DNA of 64,000 bases, taken from contig CACDSY010000002.1 of assembly GCA_902555585.1 (NCBI GenBank), positions 152,001 through 216,000 on the forward strand, written 5' to 3'. Source of the DNA: an uncultured Pelagibacteraceae bacterium (GTDB lineage: Bacteria; Pseudomonadota; Alphaproteobacteria; Pelagibacterales; Pelagibacteraceae). Shown piece after piece: positions 33,518 to 43,055 of this stretch (its first letter is position 1; the number at the start of each line of letters is the position of its first letter). The translations under genes were made by a program, and so were the position numbers. Below the pieces are notes generated by a model. The model was not told the DNA's origin. It was given only the letters and a program-made list of their open reading frames with translations, and searched no databases.

Positions 33518-34441
33518 ATGTCTAAATTAGCTCCAATAGCACTTTTTTGTTATAATAGACCAAACCATTTAAAATTAACAATAGCATCATTAAAAAATAA
33601 TTATTTAGCAAATCAGTCCGCACTTTATATTTTTTTAGATGGGCCTAAATCAAAAAAGGATTTTATAAAAAATAACGAAGTATTTAATTATATTTCAAAA
33701 ATTAATGGTTTTGCAAAAATTAAAATTTATAGAAGTAAAAAAAATTTAGGACTTTCAAGGTCTATAATTGACGGAATAAATTTTGTTTTAAAAAAAAATA
33801 ATAAAATAATAGTAGTTGAAGACGATATTGTAACAAGTCCTCTTTTTTTAAAGTTTATGAATGAGTCTCTGAATAAATATGAAAAAAATTTTAAAGTTTG
33901 GCATATAGCTGGACACTCACATTTAAAACCTGATGAAAAAGAAAAACAAAAAGTTTTTTTCTCTTATTATATGAATTGTTGGGGATGGGCCACATGGAAA
34001 AATAGATGGAAAATGTTTGAAAAAAACCCGAATAAACTAATTAATAGTTTTTCTAAAAAAGATATCAGTGAATTTGACTTAGAGGACTCAGGTCTTTTTT
34101 GGTCACAAATATTAAAAAATGCTAGCAGAAAAATTAATACCTGGGCAATCTTTTGGTATGCAACAATTTATATTAGAAAAAAATTATGTTGTAATCCATT
34201 AAAGAGTTACGTTAGAAATATTGGAATGGATGGTTCAGGCATGCATTGTTCTGACAGTAAGTATCTAGCTGATAATGCGCTTTACATACAGCCAAAGATT
34301 AAATTGATCTCAAATCCAATTTTTTCAAAAAAATATTTTATAATTTATAAAAATTATTTTAAATCACAGCCTCAATCAATTCTTAAAAAACTATTTGACA
34401 GAATCAGCAATGTTTTAACGAGTAATAATTTTCTTAGTTAA
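33518..34441 (+). CDS. Glycosyltransferase, GT-A fold (GNT-I-like)
   Basis: A 307-residue transferase. PIALFCYNRPNHLKLTI (about 6-22) and FLDGPKS open the GT-A domain, and VVEDDIVTSPLFL carries the DxD-like metal site (EDD). YYMNCWGWATWKNRWK is a segment common to this group. The mix resembles family GT13/GT2-like transferases of capsule clusters. It follows the SpsF fusion gene after six bases and so ends the rightward operon. Its 3' end overlaps the convergent WecA-like gene by 27 bases, the longest such overlap in the window. Confidence 0.78.
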   Translation: MSKLAPIALFCYNRPNHLKLTIASLKNNYLANQSALYIFLDGPKSKKDFIKNNEVFNYISKINGFAKIKIYRSKKNLGLSRSIIDGINFVLKKNNKIIVVEDDIVTSPLFLKFMNESLNKYEKNFKVWHIAGHSHLKPDEKEKQKVFFSYYMNCWGWATWKNRWKMFEKNPNKLINSFSKKDISEFDLEDSGLFWSQILKNASRKINTWAIFWYATIYIRKKLCCNPLKSYVRNIGMDGSGMHCSDSKYLADNALYIQPKIKLISNPIFSKKYFIIYKNYFKSQPQSILKKLFDRISNVLTSNNFLS

Positions 34442-35482
34442 AAAATACAATGATATTGAGACAATCAAGTGAAAAGTAAATATTTTTAATATTTCATCAA
34501 AAGGATTTTTAAAGTTATTTATAATTTTCAATGCAAGCAATATGCTTAATATTTGGATTAAAACAAATATGAGACTTACTATATTTGCGCTTTTAAATTT
34601 TCTATATAGATTATGAGATAAATGATCAGTATCTCCCCTAAATGGGTTCTTTTTTTTCAAAATTCTTCTAAAAAAAACAAAAACAAAATCATAAATAAAC
34701 AGTGGAATAATCAACGTAAGTATTATCAAATTCATTAAAAAATTTGCATTGTGACTAAATGTCAAAAAATTTAATTTGAAAACGTATTCAATTAAAAAAA
34801 AACACAATATTATTCCTAGCTGAAAAGAACCTAAGTCACCCATAAATAATTTTGAAGGTGAAAAATTATAAACCATAAACACCATCAAACTTAGCAACAT
34901 CATCATCAACATGATGCTATAAAAATTATCAAAACTATAAATACCTAAATAGTAGAAAAATGAAAAAATTATAAATATAGGTGCAGAAAGACCCATATCA
35001 ATATTATCAAAAATATTTACAATGTTGATAATAAAAATAAAAAAAAATGAAGTTAAAATTATGTCAATTAAATAAATACCTGTAATACTAATAATTATAT
35101 TTCCAAAAATAAAAAATAATGAAGCAAAAAATTGAGTTAAAATTTTTGTAAATGGTGGCAAGACTTCAATCTCATCTAACAGACCTGAAAAGAAACCTAT
35201 GTTCATTGCCAAAAATAACGCTATTATTTTTTTTTTTTCAAGGTCAATATTATCTAAATTTATTAAATCATTTGCGTAAAAATATATCGCAAAGCTAAGA
35301 CAAAAATTAAAAAAAAAAATAACACCACCAAGATGAGATTTATTTGAGTCCCCCCATCTTTCATTCGTAATGGTAGAAATTTTTTTATTAAAAATACTAA
35401 ATTTTTTTAGAAGAAAAAAATTAATCAAGAGATATGGCAATCCTAAACCTAATATAATTAAACTTATATTAAATTTTTCCAT
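34415..35482 (-). CDS. WecA/MraY-type polyprenyl-phosphate sugar-1-phosphate transferase
   Basis: A 355-residue multi-pass membrane protein, about ten helices. KSHLGGVIFF near 49-58, GLLDEIEVLP, INIVNIFDNIDM with its Asp pair, KLFMGDLGSFQLG and RGDTDHLSHNLYRKF are the cytoplasmic motifs of the MraY/WecA superfamily. It moves a sugar-1-phosphate from a UDP-sugar to undecaprenyl phosphate, starting a lipid-linked glycan. The usual NxxDGxDG motif reads NIFDNIDM, so one Gly is changed. Its start overlaps the epimerase gene by 14 bases, so the two are probably co-translated; the epimerase may supply the initiating sugar. Confidence 0.85.
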   Translation of the reverse strand: MEKFNISLIILGLGLPYLLINFFLLKKFSIFNKKISTITNERWGDSNKSHLGGVIFFFNFCLSFAIYFYANDLINLDNIDLEKKKIIALFLAMNIGFFSGLLDEIEVLPPFTKILTQFFASLFFIFGNIIISITGIYLIDIILTSFFFIFIINIVNIFDNIDMGLSAPIFIIFSFFYYLGIYSFDNFYSIMLMMMLLSLMVFMVYNFSPSKLFMGDLGSFQLGIILCFFLIEYVFKLNFLTFSHNANFLMNLIILTLIIPLFIYDFVFVFFRRILKKKNPFRGDTDHLSHNLYRKFKSANIVSLIFVLIQILSILLALKIINNFKNPFDEILKIFTFHLIVSISLYFLTKKIITR

Positions 35483-36362
35483 AAAACTTAATAACTCTAT
35501 TTAGACCCTCTTTAATTTTAACACTAGATTTAAAGTTAAAATTTTTTTTGATAAGTGTATTATTGGCTACAAATGTCTTAATTTCATTTGGTCTCTTTTT
35601 TTTATATTCTATTTTTGCTTTTGGAAATTCTTTTTTTATAAATTTTGATAAAAATTTTATACTCACATCTTTACCTGATCCAATATTTATCTTTCTGAAA
35701 TATTTTCTATATTTGTGTATTTTTACCAAAGCATCTATTGTATCACTTATGTAAGTAAAGTCCCTAGCTTGCAAACCATCACCTTCTATTATTATATTTT
35801 GATTTTTTGCAGCCTTACTAATAAAATTTGGTATTACAGCATCGGTTCCTTCAGTAGGGCCATAAGTGTTAAAAAATACTAAAGATGTAATTTTAATGTT
35901 AGTAAGTAATTTAGAATAAACATCAATTAAATATTCAATCGCAACTTTTGAAACTGCATAAGGGGAAAAAGGATTATATTTTGAATTTTCATTAAGTTTT
36001 TTGTTTTGGTAGCCAAATATTTCACAAGTAGATGCAATAAATATTCTTTTTACTGACGATCCACTGCAAGCATCAAGTAACTTTAATGTCATATCATAGT
36101 TTTCAGTTGACTCATTTAGATTATAAAAAGAATTTTTAACATTTTTTTTTGCAGCAAAATGGAAAATAGTTTTAATCTTATGTTTAATTAAAAACTTTTG
36201 GTCAATAGCCTGAACATTTTTTTTGATCAATCTTTTATGTGGTTTGATCACCGGTTTTGATGATAGGTTGTCTATGCCTACTACTTGAATTTTATCATTC
36301 TCAAGTGCTTTCCAAAGTTGGTGACCAAGAAAACCTGCAGCACCTGTAATTAATATAGTCAT
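35469..36362 (-). CDS. NAD-dependent nucleotide-sugar epimerase/dehydratase
   Basis: A 297-residue extended SDR. ILITGAAGFLGHQL (3-16) binds NAD, GIDNLSSKP follows, FHFAAKKNV, ASTCEIFGYQ and Y-A-V-S-K (catalytic Tyr and Lys) are present, and NTYGPTEGTDAVIPNF and RDFTYISDTIDA are typical of GalE-like epimerases. Substrate cannot be fixed by eye; UDP-GlcNAc/Glc 4-epimerase is plausible beside the WecA-like transferase, since E. coli-type systems pair them. An 83-base A+T-rich divergent spacer separates it from the rightward glycosyltransferase at 36446. Confidence 0.82.
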   Translation of the reverse strand: MTILITGAAGFLGHQLWKALENDKIQVVGIDNLSSKPVIKPHKRLIKKNVQAIDQKFLIKHKIKTIFHFAAKKNVKNSFYNLNESTENYDMTLKLLDACSGSSVKRIFIASTCEIFGYQNKKLNENSKYNPFSPYAVSKVAIEYLIDVYSKLLTNIKITSLVFFNTYGPTEGTDAVIPNFISKAAKNQNIIIEGDGLQARDFTYISDTIDALVKIHKYRKYFRKINIGSGKDVSIKFLSKFIKKEFPKAKIEYKKKRPNEIKTFVANNTLIKKNFNFKSSVKIKEGLNRVIKFYGKI

Positions 36363-36445
36363 TTTAAATTTATAAATAAATATTTTATGTATTCATATTG
36401 AAATTAAGATAAACATCAATAAGAATATTTGTTTAAATATTATTT

Positions 36446-37528
36446 ATGAAAAAAAAAAAAGCTATAGTGTTTTTTTCAAATGCTTATGCAGGCATTGCAT
36501 CATATCAAGCAAAAAATATAAATTATCTTTTAAAAAAAAATGAAAATATTTACCTATTCGATGAGAACCCTATTTTAACACTTAGAGAATTAAAAAATAA
36601 AAATAAAAAATCATTGAATATTATTAATACATATTCAATTAAAAAAATTTTTAAAAATATTAAAATTTTTAAAGAAAAATTTTTATATTTAGAAAAAAAA
36701 TATAAAAAAATTTATCTATCAATTAGTAATCCAGTTTTTATATTTTTATATTTATTTTTTTTTCTTAAATTAATCAAAAATAAAAAAATTGTATTAATTT
36801 TGACAGTACATAGTGGAATTTTAACTTGGTCTATAAAAAGTATTTTCTTGCATTTTATCTATTCTTTTTTATTTTTTTTTCCAAAAAAAGTTATATTTGT
36901 TTCTGAATATACTAAAAATTGGTGGAAAAAATTTTTTTATTTAAAAAAAATCTTAAACAAATCAAAAGTTATTAAACATGGTGTTGAAATTAATAATCAA
37001 AAAAAAAAGATTACTAAAAAAAAGATTTTTAATGTTGGTTTTGTTGGAAGAATAGAAAAGGAAAAAGATCCAATACTTTTTAACAAAATAGCATTACTCT
37101 CTTCAATTAAAAACGAAAATTTTAGATTTAATTTGTTTGGTGATGGTGATCTTAAAAAAAAAATTATTCAAAAAAGTTATGGATTGATAAATTTCTATGG
37201 CTGGAGGAGTAACAAGACAGAAATTTATGAAAACATTGATATTCTATTGATTACAAGCCCAATAGAGTCATTATCATTTGTTGCATTAGAGGCTAAGTCA
37301 TATGGTATTCCTTCAGTAACGTGTTCTAAGGGTGGAATTAGAGAGGTTATTAAAAATGGCTATGATGGCATATACCTTGATAGTAATGAGCCTGAAGAAA
37401 TATTAAATGCACTTATTAAATGTAGAAAAAATTATAAAAATTTTTCTAGAAATTCGTATAAATTAAGTAAAAATTTTAATGAAGATAAAAATTTAAATAA
37501 ATTTTGGAAATTTTGTTATGATGAATAG
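36446..37528 (+). CDS. Glycosyltransferase family 4
   Basis: A 360-residue GT-B transferase. The N-terminal acceptor domain is very A+T-biased and rich in Lys and Phe. The C-terminal donor domain has NVGFVGRIEKEKDPIL (about 195-210), LFGDGDLKKKI, and SPIESLSFVALEAKSYGIP with the E-x7-E motif (about 270-288) that contacts the nucleotide-sugar. CSKGGIREVIKNGYDGIYLD completes the pattern. It stands alone on the plus strand between two minus-strand groups, and its end overlaps the next convergent glycosyltransferase by 13 bases. Confidence 0.85.
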   Translation: MKKKKAIVFFSNAYAGIASYQAKNINYLLKKNENIYLFDENPILTLRELKNKNKKSLNIINTYSIKKIFKNIKIFKEKFLYLEKKYKKIYLSISNPVFIFLYLFFFLKLIKNKKIVLILTVHSGILTWSIKSIFLHFIYSFLFFFPKKVIFVSEYTKNWWKKFFYLKKILNKSKVIKHGVEINNQKKKITKKKIFNVGFVGRIEKEKDPILFNKIALLSSIKNENFRFNLFGDGDLKKKIIQKSYGLINFYGWRSNKTEIYENIDILLITSPIESLSFVALEAKSYGIPSVTCSKGGIREVIKNGYDGIYLDSNEPEEILNALIKCRKNYKNFSRNSYKLSKNFNEDKNLNKFWKFCYDE

Positions 37529-38682
37529 ATTAAATGAACCATTTTTTTTACTAAGTTTTTTTGCTTGAATGGATTTTGAATTTTTTTGATTTTTAATTTC
37601 TTATTTTTTAAATTTATTATCGCCTTCTTTGCTTTTTTAACTTCTGAATGTCTAAAGGATAATCCAATTTTAAATTTTCGAATAATATCGGAAATATGAC
37701 TCTCTTTAGGTCCAAAATATAAAATAGGTTTTTTAAGTACTATTAAGTTATAAATTTTACAAGGATGAATTATACCTTTCATTTTATTTCCAAGTGTCAC
37801 AACATGTAAATTAGCTGAGTTAAGTGAAAATTTAATGTCTTGAATTGGCAAATAATCAAGTATTAGTAAATTTTTAAGATTAAATTTATATTTATATTCA
37901 ATAATCTTTTGATGCAAATTTCCATTACCTATAATAATACACTTAAATCTATTATCAGAGTCTAATTTTTTTGCAATTTTTAGAAAAGATTCTAATGGAT
38001 TTATAAATGTCTGGTTTCCAGAGTACATAATTACAAATTTATTTTTTAATTTGTATTTTTCTTTAAATGGATTTTTTTTATTTTTTTTTGTTAATACATT
38101 TTCATGAGGCCATGGCGGAATAACAGTCGCTTTTACTTGTAAACTTTTTTTTTTAATATTATTCAACATATATTTGTCAAGTGTAAATACATGTTTTGAA
38201 TTTTTTAACATATAACTATTAAAAAAATCAAAAATATTTGTAAAAATACTTCGTTTTATAACTTTTGATACAATTGCTTCGTCAGGATTTATATCCATAA
38301 CCCAATAATATATTTTATTTCGTTTAAAATAATATATCACTGATCCAACTAAAGATGAAAATATTGGATTAGTGGTAATTATAAGTTTATCAATATTATT
38401 TATTATTCCATATATTAAAATCTGAAATGAAAATACTATTTGATTTAGAAACCTTAAAAAAAATATTTTTTTATTTCCAAAAAGATTTCTATATCTTTTA
38501 ATTTTAATATTTTTGTATGTTTCCTTATCTGAATAAATTTCATTAAAGTTGTTACTATTGTTCCTAGAGGTAATTACAGTAACATCATTTTTTTTTGCTA
38601 ATTCGGAAGCTAAATCAAACATATGTTGACCTACTGATGAAGGATCTGGGTAAAATACTTGACAAAATATAACTATTTTCAT
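37516..38682 (-). CDS. Glycosyltransferase family 4 (WbuB-like)
   Basis: A 388-residue GT-B protein. MKIVIFCQVFYPDPSSVGQH at the start, with the conserved G near 17 and VTVITSRN, is typical of WbuB-type transferases. The donor domain shows VIMYSGNQTFINPLES, IIGNGNLHQKI, LDYLPIQDIKFSL and GIIHPCKIYNLIVLKKPILY, where the usual PSKxYEyMAaGkPV motif is HPCKIYNLIVLKKP, so the Glu of the motif is Asn. That change may affect donor choice. It sits two bases after the preceding minus-strand glycosyltransferase gene. Confidence 0.82.
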   Translation of the reverse strand: MKIVIFCQVFYPDPSSVGQHMFDLASELAKKNDVTVITSRNNSNNFNEIYSDKETYKNIKIKRYRNLFGNKKIFFLRFLNQIVFSFQILIYGIINNIDKLIITTNPIFSSLVGSVIYYFKRNKIYYWVMDINPDEAIVSKVIKRSIFTNIFDFFNSYMLKNSKHVFTLDKYMLNNIKKKSLQVKATVIPPWPHENVLTKKNKKNPFKEKYKLKNKFVIMYSGNQTFINPLESFLKIAKKLDSDNRFKCIIIGNGNLHQKIIEYKYKFNLKNLLILDYLPIQDIKFSLNSANLHVVTLGNKMKGIIHPCKIYNLIVLKKPILYFGPKESHISDIIRKFKIGLSFRHSEVKKAKKAIINLKNKKLKIKKIQNPFKQKNLVKKMVHLIYSS

Positions 38683-38684
38683 TT

Positions 38685-39704
38685 TTATAAACTGTATAGC
38701 ATATTGTAATTTTTGATTAATTTAGAAGTTGTGAATCTATAAGAATTTTCAATACCTATTTTTATAAATTTATTTCTTAAACTTAAATCATCAAAACCCT
38801 TAATTGCCTCTGCTATTTCTGCAGGGTCAGCTGTTTTCAACATTAGTCCAGAATTATTTACTACCTCATCTATGGATGATCCATTTTTTACTATTACAGG
38901 ACAACCACTTTTCATAGCTTCAATAATTGGAATTCCAAAGCCTTCGTAATTAGAGCAATAAACTAGACATTTTGATCTATTATATTCAATATTTAATTTC
39001 TTATTAGATATAAATCCAACATGCTCATACCTGTCGCCCAAATAGTTGTTTAAGAAAAGTTTTTCGTTATTGTTAAGTATCCCTCCCCCAACAATCTTTA
39101 ATTTATGATTTTTAATTTTACTTATAGCCATAACAACATTATTAAAATTTTTATACTTTTGTCTTCCACCTACGTATAATATTTGATTTTTAGTCTCGAG
39201 ATTTAATTTTAAATAATCATCAGATATAAAAGGATATATAACCCTACATTTATTTTCAAATTTATTACCATAAATATTCAGTAAGTCGTTTTTAGTATTT
39301 TCTGATATACAATGAATTATGTCAGATTGTTTGGCAATTTTTTTTTTAAAATATACCAAAATATTTGATTTGAAGTCTTTTCTATAATATTCGTGAATAA
39401 AATCATAAAAAGTTGATATTAAAATAGTTTTTTTTTTATTTCTTAAACATCGATAATAAGTCGAATGAAATATTTCTCCATCATTTAAGTCAATGCTTCT
39501 AAGTATTTCAAAAATTCTTTTTGATTTATTTTTAATTTTAATATTTTGATTATTAAAATTTTTTTTTAAATTTTGATTGTATAAAATTAGATTTAACTGT
39601 TGAGAGTTTAAATTTTTTAATATTTGATAAAGCATAGAGGAGATACCACCTCTATTTTGTAAACTAAAAATTAGTCCATCAATATTAATTATTTTTTTTT
39701 CCAT
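38685..39704 (-). CDS. Glycosyltransferase family 4/GT1-like
   Basis: A 339-residue GT-B transferase. NRGGISSMLYQILK (about 15-28) gives the acceptor-domain glycine loop, LYVGGRQKYKNFNNVVMAI starts the donor domain, and CSNYEGFGIPIIEAMKSGCPVI, cited here as two halves EGFGIPIIEAM and SGCPVI, contains the E-x7-E site. I chose the ATG at 39704; the frame reaches 39728, but those eight residues lie in the upstream gene and are hydrophobic and atypical. It overlaps the membrane protein gene by 20 bases. It is the second of a run of minus-strand assembly genes. Confidence 0.85.
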   Translation of the reverse strand: MEKKIINIDGLIFSLQNRGGISSMLYQILKNLNSQQLNLILYNQNLKKNFNNQNIKIKNKSKRIFEILRSIDLNDGEIFHSTYYRCLRNKKKTILISTFYDFIHEYYRKDFKSNILVYFKKKIAKQSDIIHCISENTKNDLLNIYGNKFENKCRVIYPFISDDYLKLNLETKNQILYVGGRQKYKNFNNVVMAISKIKNHKLKIVGGGILNNNEKLFLNNYLGDRYEHVGFISNKKLNIEYNRSKCLVYCSNYEGFGIPIIEAMKSGCPVIVKNGSSIDEVVNNSGLMLKTADPAEIAEAIKGFDDLSLRNKFIKIGIENSYRFTTSKLIKNYNMLYSL

Positions 39705-40932
39705 AAAAATAACCCAACATAAAAGCAATTATTGGATTAGCATATGATATTGGCATTAATAATATTATATTAAAACTAAAAAATAATCTTAGTTGGATAA
39801 ATAACTTTTTATTTGAGTATTTCTTAAAAATTAAATGTATAATTAATATATAGAATAGGAAAAAAATACCAAGCTCATATGCCGCCCTAGAGTGTCCACT
39901 CATTACATTATTTGACATTTCGTAAAAATTAATAATATTTTCACTTTCTGATGTTAGATCTCTTTTTTTTGGAAAAGCAGTATAAAAGTCTCTCTCAATT
40001 TCATATCGAAATATACCATTAGGAACAGCATAATTTTCTGTCCATTTTTTAAACGGTAATACAACATGTTTTACTCTAGATTGAATAGCCACATCAAAAG
40101 ATTCTATATTTATTTTGGTTAGTGTGCCATAATTTGAATAGTTATTGTTATATTGCTCTAGGATATTATATATCCGAAGATCTTTATTTAAGTATTTTGT
40201 GAAAAGTTTAAGAATAACACCTTGATTTAAAAAACAAAAAACCAGAATTAAAGTAAATAAAACCTTTAATTTATTTGATACTAAAAAAAATAAATAAATT
40301 GATATAACTATCAATGAGATCAAAATTGATGTTGTTGATGCCGAGAAAAGAAAAATTTGAATAATTAGTAAAATCGATGAAATAATCATTTTTTTTTCTA
40401 TTGTTAAAATTAAAAATATCAAGCACATCAACCCGTATATAGACGGCTCAGGTGCCAGGGCTCCTATGCCTCTACCATGTGCATTAAATCCTCTTGGATC
40501 ATACAACAAGTTAGTTAAGAAAGTATTATCAATTTTGTATTGAATTAAACCGATAATAAACCAAAAAAATACAAGTATAAATATAAGATTATTTTCATAA
40601 ATTATTTTTTTTTCTTTAATGCATAATAAAGTTGCATAAAAAATTACTGGAAAAGAAATATAAGTATATAAAAATTTAAAATTTTCTAGACTTAAAGAAA
40701 AATTTAAAAAAAATATTATTATAGATAATAAAGTTGGAGGTATAAATAAATATGACAATTTGAATTCCATTTTATTAAAATTTTTACAAATAATTATAAT
40801 AGAAATTAAAAATGCATAAAATTGAAGATCAGTTGGAGTTCCAAATATTGAAATTTTAATAAATGGAAAAAAACAAAAAAAAACTAAAAATAATGAACTT
40901 ATAAGATCGAAATTAATATTAATTGATTTCAT
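39685..40932 (-). CDS. Wzy-like polysaccharide polymerase, multi-pass membrane protein
   Basis: A 415-residue protein with about ten hydrophobic segments, a large loop at about 285-345 (around SRVKHVVLPFKKW and NVMSGHSRAAYELGIF) and few conserved residues, the general profile of Wzy polymerases. ALAPEPSIYGL near 160 recalls the E-P-S segment of that group. It would join repeat units in the periplasm. No family motif is strong enough for a firm call; the context between glycosyltransferases and a Wzz-like gene supports it. A different polymerase/ligase-like protein is at 49451-50734. It overlaps the upstream glycosyltransferase as ATGA. Confidence 0.65.
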   Translation of the reverse strand: MKSININFDLISSLFLVFFCFFPFIKISIFGTPTDLQFYAFLISIIIICKNFNKMEFKLSYLFIPPTLLSIIIFFLNFSLSLENFKFLYTYISFPVIFYATLLCIKEKKIIYENNLIFILVFFWFIIGLIQYKIDNTFLTNLLYDPRGFNAHGRGIGALAPEPSIYGLMCLIFLILTIEKKMIISSILLIIQIFLFSASTTSILISLIVISIYLFFLVSNKLKVLFTLILVFCFLNQGVILKLFTKYLNKDLRIYNILEQYNNNYSNYGTLTKINIESFDVAIQSRVKHVVLPFKKWTENYAVPNGIFRYEIERDFYTAFPKKRDLTSESENIINFYEMSNNVMSGHSRAAYELGIFFLFYILIIHLIFKKYSNKKLFIQLRLFFSFNIILLMPISYANPIIAFMLGYFYGKKNN

Positions 40933-41819
40933 TTAAAATTATTTAAAATCCTACACATTAAAGTTCTCAAAAAAAAGAAAGGTATAAAAATTAAAAATCT
41001 AATTTTACTTCCATTTATCATTTTTAAAATATAATATTTAGATCTTAAAATTCTGATTAAATTTGAAAATTTTAATATAAAGTTATTTCTTTTATTGTCT
41101 TTATTAATTGTAAATTTTGCTCTCAAAGCAACAGAATGCTTGATACCATTTTTTTTTCTGTAAATTGAATTAATTACATCTTCCCCATATGCCTTACCTT
41201 GATAAGGATACTTTAATTGACACAGCATAGATTTTTTATAACCAATAATAAAGCTATTTAACCATTCACAGTCAAAACAATTTAAATTTTTTGATAAGAA
41301 TCTTGGATCAATTCCATAATTTAATCCCAATTTTGACAATGTGCCCATTTTTTTTATTCCTGGCTGAGCTAAACAAATGTAATGATTATAAAAATCTCTT
41401 AAGATTTGATAAAAAAATTTGTATTTATATCTGTAAAAAAAATCATTAATATTTTTATCAAATAAAACAGCACCAATAACATTTTTTTTATTTTTATTAA
41501 TCAAACATTTAATCATTTCATCGACACATTCTTTTTCTAATATTAAATCATCATCCATTTGCAAAACTATTTTGGATGTACAGTTTTTAATTGCCTTAAT
41601 CCTCTGTTCTGTCTGGCTAAATTTATTTATATATACTATTTTTATTTTAAAAAAATTACTCTTAAACTTATTATTATTTTTGTTGTGTGTGGGAAAGCAT
41701 ACAATCACTTCTTTAGGTTTTGTTTTAAGTTTTTCTAAATTTTTGATCGTTTTAAAAGTATTTGAATGGCTTAGTGAGGCTATTGCAATAGAAAAAGATA
41801 TTTTACTTTTATTTGTCAT
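40929..41819 (-). CDS. Glycosyltransferase family 2
   Basis: A 296-residue GT-A protein. SFSIAIASLSHSNTFKTI (about 8-25) and EVIVCFP replace the common VSVIIPxYN opening. LQMDDDLILEKECVDEM (about 90-106) contains the metal-binding DDD. FIIGYKKSML and GKAYGEDVINS (E-D acid pair) match the later GT2 motifs. The C-terminal 45 residues are hydrophobic and basic, probably membrane-associated. It overlaps the Wzy-like gene as ATGA, supporting joint work on one repeat unit. Confidence 0.83.
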   Translation of the reverse strand: MTNKSKISFSIAIASLSHSNTFKTIKNLEKLKTKPKEVIVCFPTHNKNNNKFKSNFFKIKIVYINKFSQTEQRIKAIKNCTSKIVLQMDDDLILEKECVDEMIKCLINKNKKNVIGAVLFDKNINDFFYRYKYKFFYQILRDFYNHYICLAQPGIKKMGTLSKLGLNYGIDPRFLSKNLNCFDCEWLNSFIIGYKKSMLCQLKYPYQGKAYGEDVINSIYRKKNGIKHSVALRAKFTINKDNKRNNFILKFSNLIRILRSKYYILKMINGSKIRFLIFIPFFFLRTLMCRILNNFK

Positions 41820-41836
41820 TTACATTTTATTCGATT

Positions 41837-43051
41837 TTAACGAATAATTTTAATAAATTTTTCTAACTGCCTATAAATAAATAAATAAATTAATAAAAAA
41901 TTTAAGATCAAAAATATAATGATAATTTTCCATTTTTCATGTTTTAAATTAAAATATTCAATATCATATTCATTTAAGTTATTGTATGAACTTAGAGATT
42001 TTTTGATCTCTTCATTAAATTCTTCTAAATTTAATTGAATGTTTAGTAGCACTTCTATTCTATTAAAATAATTAGTAATTTCGTCTGTGAGAATATTTAA
42101 TTCATTTAAATTACTTAAATTTACTTTTATTTTTTTTAACTGATCTTTTTTTTCATTAAAAATTTTAATTTTTTTTAATACTTTAAGGTCATTAGAGTTC
42201 AGTGAAAATATTTTTTTTTCAATTATTTCACTATAATCATTATTACAAAACTGGTTCAGAATTAAAATTTGAAATAAAGCTAAATTTTTTAATTTATCGT
42301 TGATAAAATCTTTCTTTAAATCTTCACCAATATTATTTAAACATTCATTAACTATCTTTTTGGTTTCATATTTAATATTGAAATTTACTGGATCTATTTT
42401 TTCTATTAATTTTATATTATTATCAATTATTATTGAACGTAATTTCTTAATTTCTAAATTTATATTTTCAAAACTCTTAATAAAATTATCATTCAAATTA
42501 TTATCTAAAATTAATTCCAAATTTTTTGGATTTTGAATATATTGATTAGTTATATTGTTATTTAATTGAATTAAAATATCATTTAATTTTTTTTTAAGTG
42601 TTAGAATTTCTCTATTAAATGTTTCTGCCTTTATGTTATTTATGATTTCGATAGTTTCACTAAATATTAGTTCATTTATTTTTTGTTTTAAGAGCTCATT
42701 ATTTCTCTGATCTTTTGATTTTAGAGTAATAATTGTAAAATTATTCTTTTTTTCAGGAAATAATTTACTTTTTATGGCAAAATCATATTCAGACAGCTTT
42801 AATAATAAATAGTCTTTTTCAAAAATTTTATATTTTGATATCTTAACATGTTCTAATAATTCTTTTTTAGTCTCTAATTTTATTGGTTTGTTATTTATTT
42901 TATAATTATTTAATAAATTTTTAGTTTCATATATTAATTTTTTTTCATAAACTTTATAATAAATATTTTCGTTATTAATTGCATAAATAAATATTATACT
43001 GATTATTGTATAAATAATAAAACATATATAAATTTTATTTTTAATATTCAT
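41837..43051 (-). CDS. Wzz-like two-TM coiled-coil protein
   Basis: A 404-residue protein that I do not recognise by motif. It has one transmembrane helix near residues 7-25, a long helical region rich in Lys, Glu, Asn, Ile and Leu (about 30-370) with many coiled-coil-like heptads, and a second helix near 375-395, followed by a short basic tail. That plan is shared with Wzz/PCP chain-length regulators, though the Pro-rich motif before the last helix is not seen. I start at ATG 43051, four bases after the PIG-L gene stop; the frame extends to 43129, but only by reading inside that gene. Its context fits control of glycan chain length or export. Confidence 0.5.
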   Translation of the reverse strand: MNIKNKIYICFIIYTIISIIFIYAINNENIYYKVYEKKLIYETKNLLNNYKINNKPIKLETKKELLEHVKISKYKIFEKDYLLLKLSEYDFAIKSKLFPEKKNNFTIITLKSKDQRNNELLKQKINELIFSETIEIINNIKAETFNREILTLKKKLNDILIQLNNNITNQYIQNPKNLELILDNNLNDNFIKSFENINLEIKKLRSIIIDNNIKLIEKIDPVNFNIKYETKKIVNECLNNIGEDLKKDFINDKLKNLALFQILILNQFCNNDYSEIIEKKIFSLNSNDLKVLKKIKIFNEKKDQLKKIKVNLSNLNELNILTDEITNYFNRIEVLLNIQLNLEEFNEEIKKSLSSYNNLNEYDIEYFNLKHEKWKIIIIFLILNFLLIYLFIYRQLEKFIKIIR

Positions 43052-43055
43052 AAAA

